DNA of 64,000 nucleotides from Nitrobacter vulgaris (GTDB taxonomy: Bacteria > Pseudomonadota > Alphaproteobacteria > Rhizobiales > Xanthobacteraceae), in the NCBI RefSeq assembly GCF_002028545.1, contig NZ_MWPQ01000040.1, positions 124,001 to 188,000 on the forward strand, written 5' to 3'. Under the pieces are notes generated by a model. That model worked only from the letters and a program-made list of their open reading frames with translations. It did not search any database and had not been told where the DNA came from. This document shows positions 1 to 8,488 of the stretch, one piece after another. Both the position numbers and the translations under genes were made by a program. Position 1 is the first letter of the stretch, and each line of letters opens with the position of its first letter.

Positions 1-831
1 ATGCATCAGCGGGCCGCCCTGCAGGCCTGGGAAGATTGCCGAATTGAACTTCTTGGCCAGCGCTTCATCATTGCACAGGATTAGGCCGCCGCGCGGACCG
101 CGCAGCGACTTGTGGGTGGTGGTGGTTGTCACATGCGCGTGCGGCACCGGTGAGGCGTGCACGCCACCGGCGACGAGGCCGGCGAAGTGCGCCATATCCA
201 CCATCAAATACGCTCCGACGCTGTCGGCGATCTCGCGAAAGCGCTTGAAATCCCACGGCCGCGAATAGGCCGAACCGCCGGCGATGATCAGCTTCGGCTT
301 GACCTCCTCGGCGCGATGAGCCACCTCGTCCATATCGATCAGGTGATCGTCGCGCCTCACGGTGTAGTGTGCGGCCTTGAACCACTTGCCGGACATGTTG
401 ACCGGCGCGCCGTGCGTCAGGTGGCCTCCGGCAGCGAGGTCGAGCCCCATGAAAGTATCGCCAGGCTGCAGGAGCGCCAGAAAGACCGCCTGGTTCATCT
501 GGCTGCCCGAGTTCGGCTGGACGTTGGCAAACCGGGCGCCGAACAGCTTTTTGGCGCGCTCGATCGCCAGCGTTTCGGCGACATCGACCCATTCACATCC
601 GCCATAATAACGCGCACCCGGATAGCCTTCCGCGTACTTGTTGGTCATCACCGAGCCCTGCGCCTCCAGAACCGCGCGGCTGACGATGTTTTCCGACGCG
701 ATCAGCTCGATCTCGTGACGCTGACGGCCCAATTCGCCGTTGATCGCGGCGGCGATCTCCGGATCGGCCTCGGCAAGGGTGGCCGCAAAGAAAGGATCGG
801 GGGCGGAGGTGGTTTTGGCGGAAGAGTCCAT
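1..831 (-). CDS. glyA: Serine hydroxymethyltransferase, 5' part (3' end outside window)
   Basis: PLP enzyme that interconverts serine plus tetrahydrofolate with glycine plus 5,10-methylene-THF, in the cytosol. The 277 codons seen here are open to the left edge, so roughly the last third of a family-typical 420-430 residue protein is missing. Visible hallmarks are [10 protein letters not shown] near residue 40, the [13 protein letters not shown] segment, GSQMNQAVF, the [13 protein letters not shown] segment carrying the PLP-ring aspartate, and the Schiff-base lysine in [14 protein letters not shown] at about residue 241. The ATG at 831 is preceded by a GAGGG ribosome-binding site about 8 bases upstream. 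It is the first gene of whatever lies to its left on the minus strand. No riboswitch-like structure was noticed in the 176 bases upstream. Confidence 0.97.
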   Translation of the reverse strand, partial: MDSSAKTTSAPDPFFAATLAEADPEIAAAINGELGRQRHEIELIASENIVSRAVLEAQGSVMTNKYAEGYPGARYYGGCEWVDVAETLAIERAKKLFGARFANVQPNSGSQMNQAVFLALLQPGDTFMGLDLAAGGHLTHGAPVNMSGKWFKAAHYTVRRDDHLIDMDEVAHRAEEVKPKLIIAGGSAYSRPWDFKRFREIADSVGAYLMVDMAHFAGLVAGGVHASPVPHAHVTTTTTHKSLRGPRGGLILCNDEALAKKFNSAIFPGLQGGPLMH

Positions 832-1007
832 GCAGAATACCCTCGGGAGCGCAGCCGTAGTGCACGGGTGCGAACAGCAATAGCACGTGATCGAAGCGGC
901 TTCCGCCAGATAGCACATCGAATCAGGGCGGCCAAGGTGTTGCGCCTCGGCTCCGAGGTTCAGGCAATATATGGTGGATGCGCAGGCGAAATTTCGGCGG
1001 AGAGCCT

Positions 1008-1199
1008 CTATTTTTCGAGGCGGTGCCGCACAGCGGCCAGCGAGGTTCCCACCTCCGAAATGGCTTCCAGCAGCCTCTCGCGGGGGACATTCAGCCGGCT
1101 CGCCCAAAGATCGGTTTGAGCGTTGTCATTCGGGTCCACCGTGCCCGCCGGTTTCTGGTAGGTGGATATCACGGTGGCGACTGAGACAAGCCGGATCAT
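1008..1199 (-). CDS. Small DUF3606-like protein
   Basis: A 63-residue protein. Its C-terminal half ([17 protein letters not shown], then [12 protein letters not shown], then AVRHRLEK) follows the pattern of DUF3606 proteins: N-D/E, a W or Y with A-K/R, P-E/R-x-L-x-x-A-V/I-x-x-V-G, and A-V-R-x-x-L. Members are short, cytosolic, common in Hyphomicrobiales and have no assigned function. The N-terminal 20 residues are less typical, so the true start could be further in; the ATG at 1199 has AGG almost touching it, which is a poor ribosome-binding site. It lies upstream of glyA on the same strand but 176 bases away, so co-transcription is uncertain. Confidence 0.65.
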   Translation of the reverse strand: MIRLVSVATVISTYQKPAGTVDPNDNAQTDLWASRLNVPRERLLEAISEVGTSLAAVRHRLEK

Positions 1200-1457
1200 C
1201 CTGCAATTCTAGCACTCGAGCATCATCCCGCCACTCTGCCGAGCAGCAACGGTTAAAATCCGGTGTTTTATTCGATTAAAAGCAGCAGCCAACCGTGAGC
1301 GCGAATGCTCTGGTCTGGTAAACAAAGATTAAGACTCACATCGGGTTGGCCGCGACGTGCCCGAAACGCCTTCCACTTGTCCCAGCCACATGACAGATGA
1401 TTGACGAATCCAGGTGCCGGCAGCGAGGGTCAAATCCGGTGATGAGGAAAAGTTCAA

Positions 1458-2453
1458 GTGGATCGGGTTTTTCAGATTTTCATTACTTCGACGGACGCCG
1501 ATTTGAAGGACGAGCGTCAGGCCGTCAGCAACACGCTGGCAAAAGCAGGATACATGCCCGCCGGCATGGAATCGTTTCCAGTAACTGATCAACAGCAACT
1601 GGACTACATCAAGCGGATCATTGATCGCAGCGATTATTATATCATGATCGTCGGCCGCCGTTACGGCTCGCTGTCCGGCGATGAACTGACTTTCACGGAA
1701 AACGCATTTGAGTATACGCAATCAAAAGGCATTCCCATACTTGCGTTCCTTCCGGAAAACCCGGGCGGCATTGCGTGCGGCACTGAATCAGAAGCACCGC
1801 TAAAAGAAAGACTGGATGCTTTCAAAGCTCGTTTGAAGACCGGTCGTATCGTCGAATCCTGGAGCAACGAAAACGACCTTTGCATGAAAGTTGTGATGGC
1901 CGTCGCAACGGCTGTGAATTTGAAACCTGGTATTGGCTGGATACGTGGTGATCAGGCCATCAATCCAAAGCTTCTCCAGGAGCTAGAAAAGCTGCGAATC
2001 GAGAATACGGATCTGCGTCAAAAGCTTGCCGATCTCGATAGTGACAAGTCATCGCCTCGTTCGACTCCAGATGGGCTAGCCGACCCAGTTGCGGTGGAAT
2101 TGCTTATCTATCGAACGGAAGAAGGGACACCGGACAAGGTCTCGCACCCGATTTTATTGGGCGACCTTTTTGCCGGGCTCTATGGCCATCTCCTCAAAAG
2201 CCCATCAGAAGCCTACGTGCGGGAGCTTATTGGATTCTGGTACCGGCAGAAACTTCACATTTCTGATTATTGCGAACTTAGCGACAGGAGCACGATCGTC
2301 ATCCGGGATAAACTGGAAGCTTTGGGTTTGATCAAGTCCCGGTCGATCATCGCGGGTTTTTCCAATCACATCGCTTGGTCTCTGACTGAAAAAGGAAGAC
2401 GTTTTCCCGAGTCGGGGAACATACCAATCGGCCACTCAGGCTCCGAAACTTAA
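1458..2453 (+). CDS. DUF4062 domain protein with C-terminal winged-helix-like region
   Basis: A 331-residue protein starting at GTG with a GAGGAAA ribosome-binding site 7 bases upstream. Residues 4-95 match DUF4062: an initial beta strand VFQIFITST, DLKDERQAV, then IKRIIDRSDYYIMIVGRRYGS and a final GIPILAFL strand. Known family members are Rossmann-like domains often fused to STAND or NACHT-type NTPases in conflict systems. Residues 170-200 look like a coiled coil (LLQELEKLRIENTDLRQKLA). The C-terminal 110 residues have helices ending in DRSTIVIRDKLEALGLIKS and a turn ending in WSLTEKGRRF, which resembles a winged helix. No NTPase motif is present. Base composition is lower in GC than neighbouring genes (about 40-60 percent per 60-base line), which suggests horizontal acquisition. 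No partner gene is adjacent. Function unknown; a defence or sensing role is inference. Confidence 0.8.
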   Translation: MDRVFQIFITSTDADLKDERQAVSNTLAKAGYMPAGMESFPVTDQQQLDYIKRIIDRSDYYIMIVGRRYGSLSGDELTFTENAFEYTQSKGIPILAFLPENPGGIACGTESEAPLKERLDAFKARLKTGRIVESWSNENDLCMKVVMAVATAVNLKPGIGWIRGDQAINPKLLQELEKLRIENTDLRQKLADLDSDKSSPRSTPDGLADPVAVELLIYRTEEGTPDKVSHPILLGDLFAGLYGHLLKSPSEAYVRELIGFWYRQKLHISDYCELSDRSTIVIRDKLEALGLIKSRSIIAGFSNHIAWSLTEKGRRFPESGNIPIGHSGSET

Positions 2454-2590
2454 AAGAACCTCACATGCCGTTGACCCCGAGACCCGGGATGCCTTTCGGC
2501 GGCAGGAGCAAGCCTTCGCGGATCAAAAAGGGAAGACTCGCCGCAGGCGCATCGGGGCACCGCGGCGGTTATTCGATCCGTCTTATCAGA

Positions 2591-2675
2591 TGGTGCGCTC
2601 GAAAGGACTCGAACCTTCACGAATTTCTTCACTGCCACCTCAAGGCAGCGCGTCTACCAATTCCGCCACGAGCGC
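2591..2675 (-). tRNA. tRNA-Leu (anticodon GAG)
   Basis: The reverse complement folds as a class II tRNA: 7-bp acceptor GCGCTCG/CGAGCGC, D-loop with TGGTAGACGC, anticodon stem CTGCC/GGCAG around loop TTGAGGT (anticodon GAG), a long variable arm, the T-loop GTTCGAGTCC, discriminator A and an encoded CCA. The length of 85 bases including CCA suits tRNA-Leu. Confidence 0.96.
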
Positions 2676-2863
2676 TTAAAAGTCGGTTCAGGCTGGCGCC
2701 CGACCCATCAATGGCGCCGATTTAACAAAACAATGGTGGAGGGACAAGGCCCAGCGAGACGTTCCTTCTCCGATCGAGGCCCGAAAGCGCGGCAATCCCC
2801 GTGCGATATTAACACCGGAAATCAGGACGTTTCTGCGTTCTTTTGATCCAGATGTCAGATTTC

Positions 2864-2918
2864 GAGCCCCTCCGCTTCTGACAGAATGAAAAGCGGGGCT
2901 CCATGATTTTGATCGGAG
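2864..2918 (+). repeat. Dispersed hairpin repeat, copy A (short)
   Basis: Starts GAGCCCCTCCGCTTCTG, continues with an imperfect GAAAAGCGGGGCTC arm, then CCATGATTTTGATC. The same order of elements recurs at 9615-9692 (plus) and 58437-58540 (minus). This copy is truncated and lacks the TTTTCTTCACG tail seen in the other two. Confidence 0.75.
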
Positions 2919-2923
2919 TAGCT

Positions 2924-3184
2924 TTATCGGCGGTCTGGCGTGCGAGGCAGCATCTGTTTGACTTCAACCGCGATGCGGTTCCGGTTGACCATCACAACAC
3001 CGCTGGCGATCGGCAAGTTATTGGCCAGGATCTTGACCTCGTCCTGCTCGGTGGCATCAAGCTCGATAATGGCGCCACGGCTGAGCCGCATGACCTGATG
3101 AACGGGCATGGACGTGGTCCCCAGGACCACCATGAGATCGACAGATACTTTATCGAGCGTCGCCACGAAATGCAGACTCACCAA
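2924..3184 (-). CDS. FliN/SpoA-domain protein (orphan motor-switch-like)
   Basis: An 86-residue protein that is almost entirely one SpoA (FliN C-terminal) domain: VDLMVVLGTTSMPVHQVM, LSRGAIIELD, VKILANNLPIASGVVMV and NRIAVEV are in the order seen in FliN (V-x-LG-x-x-x, L-x-GxxxxL, NN-x-x-A-x-GEVVxV, G/VxV). FliN forms the C-ring of the flagellar motor and binds the export apparatus. No other flagellar gene is in the window, so this is an isolated copy. It is divergent from lipB with 47 bases between them. The open frame begins at TTG 3184; GTG at 3181 is equally possible and neither has a strong ribosome-binding site. A role in a flagellum encoded elsewhere, or a non-flagellar SpoA role, are both possible. 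Confidence 0.75.
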   Translation of the reverse strand: MVSLHFVATLDKVSVDLMVVLGTTSMPVHQVMRLSRGAIIELDATEQDEVKILANNLPIASGVVMVNRNRIAVEVKQMLPRTPDRR

Positions 3185-3231
3185 CCGTGCGGATTGCTAC
3201 CATCTCCAGACCACCACGTTAGGGTTAGCCA

Positions 3232-3957
3232 ATGGTTAATGACCGTCAAACCCTCGATTTGAAGCTGTTTGCCGCCTCGCCCAGCGAGCCTGTGGAGTGG
3301 CGACAGTCCGATCATCCCGTGCCCTATCTGGAAGCTGTAGAGGCCATGGAAAGGCGGGCCGCGGCGATTGCCTCGGGCGAGGCTACGGAGCAGGTCTGGC
3401 TGCTGGCGCACCCGCCGCTTTACACGTCTGGCACCAGTGGGCGCAAAGCCGATTTGCTGAAGACCCGCTTTCCGCTATTCGCGACCGGCCGTGGCGGCCA
3501 GATCACCTATCATGGCCCCGGCCAGCGCATCGCTTATGTCATGCTGGATCTGAAGCGCCGCCGGCCGGACGTTCGGGACTTCATAGCCCGCCTTGAGGAA
3601 TGGATCATCCGCACGCTCCACGCCTTCGGCGTCAAGGGAGAAAGGCGCGAGGAACGGGTCGGCGTCTGGGTGGTGCGCCCGGACAAAGGCCCGGGCCACG
3701 AGGATAAGATTGCAGCGATCGGCGTGCGGATCCGCCGCTGGGTATCGTTCCACGGCATCTCGCTCAATGTCGATCCCGATCTCAGTCATTTTGCCGACAT
3801 CGTGCCCTGCGGTGTCACCGACCCCCGTTACGGCGTGACGAGCCTCGCCGACCTTGGTCTGCGTATCAGGCTGGCAGATGTCGATGACGCTCTGAAGCGC
3901 ACCTTCGGCGAAGTATTCGGATCCTCGGAACTGCGTCTCACGGAGACAACGGCCTGA
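3232..3957 (+). CDS. lipB: Octanoyl-[acyl-carrier-protein]:protein N-octanoyltransferase
   Basis: Transfers octanoyl from octanoyl-ACP to the lipoyl domains of 2-oxoacid dehydrogenases and GcvH, the first step of lipoate biosynthesis; cytosolic. The 241 residues match family length. Visible motifs are the substrate-binding [12 protein letters not shown] segment at about residue 85, the catalytic lysine in [13 protein letters not shown] near residue 160, and the catalytic cysteine in [14 protein letters not shown] near residue 190. The ATG start at 3232 gives the full N-terminus. It is transcribed away from the FliN-like gene and convergent to the acylphosphatase gene, so it is probably a single-gene unit. 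Confidence 0.96.
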   Translation: MVNDRQTLDLKLFAASPSEPVEWRQSDHPVPYLEAVEAMERRAAAIASGEATEQVWLLAHPPLYTSGTSGRKADLLKTRFPLFATGRGGQITYHGPGQRIAYVMLDLKRRRPDVRDFIARLEEWIIRTLHAFGVKGERREERVGVWVVRPDKGPGHEDKIAAIGVRIRRWVSFHGISLNVDPDLSHFADIVPCGVTDPRYGVTSLADLGLRIRLADVDDALKRTFGEVFGSSELRLTETTA

Positions 3958-4031
3958 CCGTCACGCGACGAAGGCCGCGCGATCATGGTCCGCCCTGTGG
4001 ACAGGCTAGGCCTTTCGTTGCGGATCTTTGC

Positions 4032-4331
4032 CTACACCGTCGGAAGTTGTGAGAAGCGCTCGCCCGGCCGGATCATCTTCACGGCGTTCGCCGTCACAGC
4101 CTGGTCTTCGACCCCATCCACCCGAGCAAATTCCGGCCCGTTCTGGCACCGCGCCGTCATCTCTGCGACAGCCTCGGCCGACCCTGCGAACAAAGCCTCG
4201 ACGCTGCCGTCACGCCGGTTACGTACCCAGCCACCAACACCGAGGCGGATTGCTTCGCGCATCATCCAGTAGCGGAAACCAACGCCCTGAACGCGACCGC
4301 GGATCACGACCTGGCGAACTACCTCATCCAT
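4032..4331 (-). CDS. acyP: Acylphosphatase
   Basis: Small cytosolic enzyme hydrolysing carboxyl-phosphate bonds in acyl phosphates. The 99-residue protein carries the diagnostic VIRGRVQGVGFRYWM loop (phosphate-binding arginine) near residue 10 and GGWVRNRRDGSVEALFAG with the catalytic asparagine near residue 40. The frame extends 12 codons further upstream to 4367, but that stretch (MLPPGGARPEFW) is not family-like and the inner ATG at 4331 gives a normal acylphosphatase length. It lies 75 bases downstream of pccA on the same strand and is probably co-transcribed with it. Confidence 0.93.
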   Translation of the reverse strand: MDEVVRQVVIRGRVQGVGFRYWMMREAIRLGVGGWVRNRRDGSVEALFAGSAEAVAEMTARCQNGPEFARVDGVEDQAVTANAVKMIRPGERFSQLPTV

Positions 4332-4406
4332 CCAGAACTCCGGTCGGGCGCCGCCGGGCGGAAGCACGGCACGCAGTTTCGGTGCATGGAGACGCCATGG
4401 GAAACC

Positions 4407-6422
4407 TCAGGCGAATTCGAGGATGAGCGCATCCACCGCCAGCGTCGCTCCGGGTACGGCCGCAATCGTCTTGACCGTTCCGTCTTGCTCGGCGCGCAGC
4501 ACGTTCTGCATCTTCATCGCCTCGATAATCGCCAGTGTCTCGCCGGCCTTGACCTCCTGCCCTTCGGTGACGGCGATCGAGACGACGAGGCCCGGCATCG
4601 GACACAGCAGCTTTTTGCCGTTATCAGCGGCCGACACCACCGGCATAAGCCGCGCAGCTGCCGCCTCGGTTTTGGTAAACACACTGATCGCGACTTCGCA
4701 GCCCTGATGCGCAAGCCGAAATCCGTTCGTGATCGGCCTCACCTGTATTGCGATCGGATGCCCGTCCAGCGTGCCCTGCCAGACCGGCTGGCCAGGCACC
4801 CATCGTGAGAGCAATCGATGCGCTTTGCCGGCACCCTCACCCGCGTCCACGAAGCAAACCGTTATGGCGTCGCCGTCACGAGAGACATCGAGCAGGATTT
4901 CATCGCGATCGAGCCAAACGGCGCGGCCGCCTTCCCTCGCCACCGGGCGGCCGTTCAACTGGCCGGAAATCTGTCGCTTGCGCTCGCCGAGCACGTGATC
5001 GATCGCAGCCGCTACCGCCGCAAGCCTGCGCGCGATCTCGCCTTCCGGCGCGCGCGCGGTGAAGCCTTTCGGAAACTCCTCCGCGATGAACCCGGTCGAG
5101 AGATTACCGGCGCGCCAGCGCGCGTGACCCATCAAGGTCGACAAAAACGGAATGTTGTGTCGGATACCGTCGATGTAGAACGCATCCAGCGCATGGGCAT
5201 GCGCCTCGATGGCGGCGACGCGGGACGGCCCATGAGTCACGAGCTTGGCGATCATCGGATCGTAATGAACTGTAATCTCGCCGCCCTCGCACACGCCGGT
5301 GTCGTTGCGCACGGTGACATCGTTTCGGCTGATTTCCGCCGGCGGCCGATATTTGACGAGACGTCCGATTGAAGGAAGAAAATTGCGGAAGGGATCTTCG
5401 GCATAGACGCGCGACTCAATTGCCCATCCCGTCAGCGTCACGTCCTTCTGCGCTATTGGCAGTTTTTCTCCTGCGGCAATACGGATCATCTGCTCGACCA
5501 GATCGATACCGGTAATCAGTTCGGTGACCGGATGCTCGACCTGTAGCCGTGTGTTCATCTCGAGGAAGTAAAAGCTCTTGTCCTGCCCGGCGACAAACTC
5601 GATCGTGCCTGCCGAGTCGTAGTTTACAGCTTTGGCCAGCGCCACGGCCTGCTCGCCCATCTTGCGCCGCGTGATCTCGTCGAGCAGCGGCGACGGCGCC
5701 TCCTCGATGACTTTCTGATTTCGTCGCTGGATCGAGCACTCGCGCTCGCCAAGATGGATCACGTTGCCATGCTTGTCGCCGAGCACCTGGATTTCGATAT
5801 GTCGGGGATCGACGATAAACTTCTCGATGAAGACGCGGTCGTCGCCGAACGAGGCCTTCGCCTCCGCCTTCGCCAGGTTAAAACCCTCGACGACCTGGGC
5901 GCTCGAATGCGCAATGCGCATGCCCTTGCCTCCGCCGCCCGCCGACGCCTTGATTATCACCGGATAGCCGATCTCGCCGGCGATCTTCACCGCGTGCCTG
6001 TCGTCCTCGATCACGCCGAGGAAGCCCGGCACCGTCGAGACCCCGGCCTTGGCCGCCGCCTTCTTGGATTCGATCTTGTCACCCATTGCGGCGATCGCGC
6101 CGGGATTGGGCCCAATGAAAACGACGCCGGCATCTGCAAGCGCTCGCGGAAACTCCGCGCGCTCTGACAGAAACCCGTAGCCGGGATGGACGGCCTCCGC
6201 ACCGCTCTTGCGGCAGGCTTCCACGATTTTCTCAATCACGAGATAAGTCTCGGCGGCCGGCGGGGCGCCGATCGGCACGGCCTCGTCGGCCATCACGACG
6301 TGAAGCGCGTCTCGATCCGCCTCCGAGTACACGGCAACGGTTTCGATGCCCATCCGGCGGGCCGATCTGATGATCCGGCAGGCGATCTCGCCGCGATTGG
6401 CGATCAGAATTCGTTTGAACAT
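4407..6422 (-). CDS. pccA: Propionyl-CoA carboxylase alpha subunit (biotin carboxylase plus biotin carrier)
   Basis: ATP-dependent carboxylation of biotin, which then serves propionyl-CoA carboxylation with a beta subunit not in this window. The 671 residues run: biotin carboxylase N-domain ([16 protein letters not shown]), ATP-grasp with KASAGGGGKGMR near residue 165, [16 protein letters not shown] near 290, carboxylase C-domain, a BT-type region, and a biotinyl domain with EAMKMQN near residue 636 (target lysine). The C-terminal carrier and length separate it from AccC, which also occurs in this window at 31056-32411. The start ATG encodes [12 protein letters not shown], typical for the family. 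Acylphosphatase follows on the same strand. Confidence 0.95.
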   Translation of the reverse strand: MFKRILIANRGEIACRIIRSARRMGIETVAVYSEADRDALHVVMADEAVPIGAPPAAETYLVIEKIVEACRKSGAEAVHPGYGFLSERAEFPRALADAGVVFIGPNPGAIAAMGDKIESKKAAAKAGVSTVPGFLGVIEDDRHAVKIAGEIGYPVIIKASAGGGGKGMRIAHSSAQVVEGFNLAKAEAKASFGDDRVFIEKFIVDPRHIEIQVLGDKHGNVIHLGERECSIQRRNQKVIEEAPSPLLDEITRRKMGEQAVALAKAVNYDSAGTIEFVAGQDKSFYFLEMNTRLQVEHPVTELITGIDLVEQMIRIAAGEKLPIAQKDVTLTGWAIESRVYAEDPFRNFLPSIGRLVKYRPPAEISRNDVTVRNDTGVCEGGEITVHYDPMIAKLVTHGPSRVAAIEAHAHALDAFYIDGIRHNIPFLSTLMGHARWRAGNLSTGFIAEEFPKGFTARAPEGEIARRLAAVAAAIDHVLGERKRQISGQLNGRPVAREGGRAVWLDRDEILLDVSRDGDAITVCFVDAGEGAGKAHRLLSRWVPGQPVWQGTLDGHPIAIQVRPITNGFRLAHQGCEVAISVFTKTEAAAARLMPVVSAADNGKKLLCPMPGLVVSIAVTEGQEVKAGETLAIIEAMKMQNVLRAEQDGTVKTIAAVPGATLAVDALILEFA

Positions 6423-6642
6423 GCCTGGCGACCTGCAACCTTCGGGCGCGGTCCAATCTTCAGCACGGCGTACGCGATCCCGCCTACGACGCTGTCATGT
6501 TTCCTCGTACAGAAAAATCAAACAGCAGCAAAGACTTTTCAGCGGGAGCGAACATCGAGGAGCCTCGATATGTCACCTTTCCGCTGACTGCCTATGACCT
6601 CGCTATCCGCTTCAGTTGTGACTGCTCGATCCGGAGCGCTCA

Positions 6643-6668
6643 ACAAAAAGGCGGGCAAGAAGCCCGCC
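6643..6668 (-). terminator. Rho-independent terminator for the 6698-7270 gene
   Basis: On the minus strand a perfect 7-bp stem GGCGGGC/GCCCGCC (6662-6668 with 6650-6656) around a 5-base loop is followed by TTTTTG. It begins 30 bases past the stop codon at 6698. Confidence 0.85.
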
Positions 6669-6697
6669 GTTCGTCGATTTAGTAAATTCCGCGTCCC

Positions 6698-7270
6698 TTA
6701 CATGCCGAGGTCGAGAACGTTTGGAAGGTGCGCCAGCGGCAAGGTTGCCGCGCCGATCAGGCTGGCGACCAGTGCCATCAACTGACGATTGCTGCGGCGT
6801 TTGCCACGCATCTGGTTCGCAATCCATTCCAGCACTTCAATGTTGACGCCCACTGCCCGGGTCGGCGCCCAGCTTTCGATATCGGTATCCGGAGCCAAAG
6901 CGATGCGGCGCGCCGGCACCGGAAGCCCTGATGCGGACGCCGCGTGGTGGACGATGGCTTTGGCGAACAGATCGTCGAACCGTCCGTCATCGCTTCGCTC
7001 GGTGGCAGCATCATTGATTTCAAATAGCGCTTCAGCCTCTTCCCGGCTTACCGGCTGGTTGTCTACGGCAGCAGCCGTCAAAAGGTGCACACACCAAGAC
7101 GTATCAGTGGAATCAAGCATTCTGGAGAAATGAACGCGGCCTCCGGCGGTCGGCCCCTCCCCGGTGATGACCCCGTTACGGACCTTAGCAAGCGCTGCCA
7201 CCACGTCCTTCCGACTCGCAATGGCAAAAATATCGATAGGGGCGACGACGGCGGACAGGTCGGAAAGCAT
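6698..7270 (-). CDS. Conserved hypothetical protein
   Basis: 190 residues, ATG start, not assigned to a family with confidence. Residues 20-60 contain KDVVAALAKVRNGVITGEG and a VHFSRMLDSTDTSW segment; residues 75-110 contain REEAEALFEINDAATERSDDG followed by DDLFAKAIVHH, an acidic helix-loop-helix pattern that recalls TerB or EF-hand-like helical proteins, but this is only a resemblance. The C-terminus (ALVASLIGAATLPLAHLPNVL) is hydrophobic enough for one membrane helix. No signal peptide. Flanked by its own terminator and by the divergent peroxiredoxin gene. Confidence 0.7.
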   Translation of the reverse strand: MLSDLSAVVAPIDIFAIASRKDVVAALAKVRNGVITGEGPTAGGRVHFSRMLDSTDTSWCVHLLTAAAVDNQPVSREEAEALFEINDAATERSDDGRFDDLFAKAIVHHAASASGLPVPARRIALAPDTDIESWAPTRAVGVNIEVLEWIANQMRGKRRSNRQLMALVASLIGAATLPLAHLPNVLDLGM

Positions 7271-7634
7271 GGGAATGGTTCTCTTTTCTGGATCAGATCA
7301 GCAATTTCATGAGGGCATGAATCGTTCGTTAAAATTCGAACAATCTGTCGCCATGTCTCGCGTTTGATGGTCAATGAGGTTGTCGCCCCCATGGCGACCC
7401 CGGTTCAAGACGATGGCAACACCTTCCGGGGCGGATGGGGCAACATCGGGACATCTGCGATCACAATCTCGTAGGCTTTAATTCGCTGTACCTGCCAGTC
7501 GTCGACAGGAAGATGCTCCGCAACGCTCGCCAGGAGAAAAGATATTGCCCTTTTTCATTACCGGTTCCGTTTCGTCTGGCCCGAGCTTATAGTCCCGCCA
7601 CCCCCGTTTAACTGTGACACGAGGACGTGAACTT
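7271..7634. other. Intergenic region between divergent genes
   Basis: This 364-base stretch separates the hypothetical gene (minus) from the peroxiredoxin gene (plus) and should hold both promoters. A short dyad TTCG-TTAAAATT-CGAA lies near 7325. A minus frame crossing 7478-7696 overlaps the peroxiredoxin start and has no recognisable protein features. No RNA gene was recognised. Confidence 0.5.
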
Positions 7635-8294
7635 ATGACTTTATCGATTGGTTCGACCGCCCCTGATTTTGAAGCCGAGAGTACTGAAGGCAACATCAGC
7701 TTTCACAAGTGGCTCGGCGATAGCTGGGGGTTGTTTTTCTCACACCCCAAGGACTTCACGCCGGTCTGCACCACCGAACTCGGCGCCGTCGCCCGGCTCA
7801 AGCCGGAGTTCGACAAGCGGGGCGTCAAGCTAATCGGCATCAGCGTCGACCCAACCGACAAGCATCACCTTTGGTCCAAGGACATCGAGGAGACGCAGGG
7901 TGTCGCGCCGAACTATCCGCTGATTGCGGATGTCGATTTCAAGGTCGCCAAGCTCTACGGCATGTTGCCGGCCAGCACGTCCGGCGACGTCAACAAGCGG
8001 ACGCCTGTCGATAATCAGACCGTGCGCAACATTTTCGTGATCGGTCCCGACAAGCAGGTCAAGATTGTCCTCATTTATCCGATGAGCACCGGCCGCAACT
8101 GGCAGGAGGTGCTGCGCGTCATCGACTCCTTGCAGCTCACCGCCAAACACGGCGTCTCGACGCCGTCGGACTGGAAGCAAGGCGACGATGTGTTCTTTTC
8201 GGCCGCGGTTCCGGAGGAAGAGGCCCGCAAGAAGTTCCCAAAGGGATGGAAGTCGCCGAAGCCATATTTCCGGATTGTCGAGCAGCCGAAGTAA
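7635..8294 (+). CDS. 1-Cys peroxiredoxin (Prx6 type)
   Basis: Thiol peroxidase reducing hydrogen peroxide, organic hydroperoxides or peroxynitrite; cytosolic. 219 residues. The peroxidatic cysteine lies in FSHPKDFTPVCTTEL (P-x-x-x-T/S-x-x-C) near residue 45. The long C-terminal domain with DWKQGDDVFF and FPKGWKSPKPYFR is the Prx6/1-Cys signature, and no resolving cysteine is seen in the C-terminal part. The ATG at 7635 was preferred over an in-frame start at 7614 because MTLSIGSTAPDFEAES is the standard N-terminus. A terminator follows at 8325. The next gene, frmA, uses glutathione, so both suit a detoxification role. Confidence 0.95.
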   Translation: MTLSIGSTAPDFEAESTEGNISFHKWLGDSWGLFFSHPKDFTPVCTTELGAVARLKPEFDKRGVKLIGISVDPTDKHHLWSKDIEETQGVAPNYPLIADVDFKVAKLYGMLPASTSGDVNKRTPVDNQTVRNIFVIGPDKQVKIVLIYPMSTGRNWQEVLRVIDSLQLTAKHGVSTPSDWKQGDDVFFSAAVPEEEARKKFPKGWKSPKPYFRIVEQPK

Positions 8295-8324
8295 CGCGAG
8301 CTGTATTCAATCGAGAACACGCAG

Positions 8325-8357
8325 GAAGGGACGCCGTAGTGGCGTCCCTTCTTTTTG
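8325..8357 (+). terminator. Rho-independent terminator after peroxiredoxin gene
   Basis: A perfect 11-bp stem GAAGGGACGCC/GGCGTCCCTTC with a 5-base loop (8325-8351) is followed by TTTTTG. It lies 30 bases after the stop codon. Confidence 0.93.
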
Positions 8358-8488
8358 TTGCTGAGACATTTCGTGCCCGTCAGCCGCCCGTCATTGCGGC
8401 CTTGAAGACACGACCTTATCCTGGGCTGTAATACGCATTCCTGTGGGATGCTTTGTAATTGCAGAACGCCTGCCGAAGAGAAGTCACC

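Noticed and set aside
157-1119. Plus-strand frame of 320 codons over the start of the window
   Set aside because: It lies antisense to glyA, whose translation shows every SHMT motif; the plus-strand product has no family resemblance.
2450-2725. Short frames on both strands across tRNA-Leu
   Set aside because: They read through the tRNA gene; peptide runs such as VRVLSSAP are what translated tRNA sequence gives.
7478-7696. Minus-strand frame of 72 codons upstream of the peroxiredoxin gene
   Set aside because: It overlaps the peroxiredoxin start and has no recognisable motif; the region is better seen as a divergent promoter.
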